64,000 nt of DNA from Corynebacterium vitaeruminis DSM 20294. GTDB taxonomy: Bacteria > Actinomycetota > Actinomycetes > Mycobacteriales > Mycobacteriaceae. The stretch is taken from positions 248,001 to 312,000 of the forward strand of contig NZ_CP004353.1 in the NCBI RefSeq assembly GCF_000550805.1. Direction: 5' to 3'. Below are positions 62,912 through 64,000 of the stretch, piece by piece. The translations under genes were made by a program, and so were the position numbers. Below the pieces are notes generated by a model, which had not been told where the DNA came from, did not search any database, and was given only the letters and a program-made list of their open reading frames with translations. Each line of letters starts with the position of its first letter. The stretch's first letter is position 1.

Positions 62912-62962
62912 TTATCCACAGAAATTACTGTGACATATCAGCAAAACCGGGGGTTATCCACA
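62912..62962 (+). promoter_or_regulatory. Two perfect DnaA boxes upstream of ssd
   Basis: TTATCCACA occurs at 62912-62920 and 62954-62962, same strand, 42 bp apart (four helical turns), 54 bp before the ssd start. Confidence 0.6.
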
Positions 62963-63015
62963 GGCCGGAAACGGCCGCCTCGACGGCTCTGCGGTACTCG
63001 ATCAGACTGTGGGGC

Positions 63016-64000
63016 ATGAGCAACTTACCGACCTCCATCGACGACCTCGTCCCGCCGCTGCCGCGCGTCTCGCCGAGCGCACCGCCACCGAAGGAGCCGC
63101 CGCGGCCCCGGCACATTTCTCCCCGGGGGCGGACGAAGCCGATCTCCGGCGAGCCCGTGCTCGTCGCCGTGGCGGACCCGCTGCTGCACCCGGAGGTGAC
63201 CACCATCGTCGCCGCGACCGGGCGCCAACGCCTGGATACGACCGAGCCTGCGGAGATCACCCGCCACGGGCACCGCGCGTCCGCCCTCATCATCGACCCC
63301 GAGACCGCGCGCGGCCTCGGCGCGTCGCAGCTACGGGTGCCCGTCTTCCTCGTTCACCCTGAGCCGGGGCCCGTCGACTGGAAGCTGGCCATGGCGGTGC
63401 GCGCGGAGGAGGCGTTCATCCTCCCGGCCCAAGCCCCTGAGCTCTTGCGTGCGCTCGGTCGCGGGGAGGACCCCACTGAGCCCGACGCCGCGACCGTCAC
63501 GGTGTGCGGGGCCGTGGGCGGGGCGGGAACGTCGACGCTGGCCGCGGCGATAGCTCGGGACCGGGGTACGTGCGTGCTTGTCGACGCCGATCCCTGCTCC
63601 GGCGGGCTCGACCTGCTCCTCGGCCTCGAGGACTCCCTGGGGATCCGGTGGAGCGATCTCGACTTCACCCGCGGGCAGATGGCGGCATCCGAGCTGCTCA
63701 AGGCGCTACCCAGGGCGGGCGACGGGCCCCGGGTGCTCACCCACTCGCGCGGCGACCTCGGGCGCGCGGAGATCGCACCGGAGCAGCTCGTGGGCGCCAT
63801 CGACTGCCTGCGCGGGCACGCGAGCGTCGTCATCGACTCGCCAGCCCACGGCGAGGGGTTCGAGGTCGCCTGCGAGGCCTCGGACCTCATCGTCGTCGTG
63901 GTGCCCGCGGAGGTGCGCGCGGCCGTCTCGGCGCACGCGCTCGTGGGTCGGCTCCAGGCCAAGCGGCACCGGGTGATCGCCGTGCTGCGGCACCGGGGCT
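63016..64000 (+). CDS. ssd: Septum-site determining protein Ssd (CpaE/MinD-like), cut by window end
   Basis: 328 residues visible from the ATG at 63016; the frame stays open to the last base. A Pro-rich start (residues 1-45), a receiver-like domain (about 46-150), then a MinD/ParA-type domain: GAVGGAGTSTLAAAIA (about 167-182), VLVDADPCSGGLDLLLG (about 191-207) and SVVIDSPAH. The P-loop lacks the usual Lys of GKT/S, as GTST. The counterpart is Rv3660c, which influences septation and dormancy genes in M. tuberculosis and precedes the tad pilus genes. Those would be expected beyond the window. Confidence 0.88.
   Translation, partial: MSNLPTSIDDLVPPLPRVSPSAPPPKEPPRPRHISPRGRTKPISGEPVLVAVADPLLHPEVTTIVAATGRQRLDTTEPAEITRHGHRASALIIDPETARGLGASQLRVPVFLVHPEPGPVDWKLAMAVRAEEAFILPAQAPELLRALGRGEDPTEPDAATVTVCGAVGGAGTSTLAAAIARDRGTCVLVDADPCSGGLDLLLGLEDSLGIRWSDLDFTRGQMAASELLKALPRAGDGPRVLTHSRGDLGRAEIAPEQLVGAIDCLRGHASVVIDSPAHGEGFEVACEASDLIVVVVPAEVRAAVSAHALVGRLQAKRHRVIAVLRHRG

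Overview
The window looks like chromosome of a Corynebacterium species. This rests on high GC, GC-rich wobble positions and two long blocks whose order matches what I recall of C. glutamicum and M. tuberculosis. Block 1 (about 20.1-34.95 kb) is SRP RNA, aspT, dnaX, ybaB, recR, gatD, murT and a dnaQ-like gene. Block 2 (about 46.9-64.0 kb) is metallophosphoesterase, yqeY, ponA, a whcA/whiB4-type regulator, a small DUF4177-like gene, ridA, MBL hydrolase, glxR, nth, tlpA-like, nudL, marP, EphE-like hydrolase, Rv3669-, Rv3662c- and Rv3661-like genes, 6C RNA and ssd. Mycolata markers include an MmpL-type transporter, WhiB, MarP and the 6C RNA.

Layout: 0-7.1 kb holds the end of an MMPL transporter and a queuosine-salvage neighbourhood (tgt, a YhhQ-type precursor transporter, gluQ and a NUDIX gene), interrupted by a divergent TetR/DHA2 efflux pair with three operators. 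7.1-9.2 kb is an AbiE-type (type IV) toxin-antitoxin pair with a symmetric operator. 9.2-12.7 kb is a reverse-strand operon of DUF4956 membrane protein, VTC-type polyphosphate polymerase domain protein and a beta-helix lipoprotein. Then come benE, a secreted anchored protein and tRNA-Ser. 15.6-20.1 kb is a beta-glucoside PTS operon (IIBCA permease, phospho-beta-glucosidase, BglG antiterminator) behind a RAT/terminator switch. Block 1 follows, with a flavin monooxygenase and a decayed defence patch (higB remnant, split higA-immA, split mrr) between recR and gatD. 35-46.7 kb carries a small HTH gene, zinc alcohol dehydrogenase, MmyB-type regulator divergent from an SDR, the Mrp/Mnh cation antiporter operon (A and B fused), a YhgE/Pip-like protein and tRNA-Pro. 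Block 2 fills the rest, with one IS5-family element upstream of glxR.

Three themes recur. First, at least eleven genes have a TANNNT -10 hexamer only 6-8 nt before the start codon and no convincing Shine-Dalgarno, so leaderless transcription appears common. Second, a short dispersed element with core GCTTGTCGACGCCTACGGC occurs about 19 times, often directly after a stop codon or terminator stem, sometimes inside genes, and once as a complete 52-nt palindrome. Third, several enzymes of known families lack defining residues: the TGT zinc cysteines, the MurT zinc ribbon, the DEDDh residues of the DnaQ-like protein and the nucleophile of the EphE-like hydrolase.

All functions are read from sequence by eye; no database search was run.
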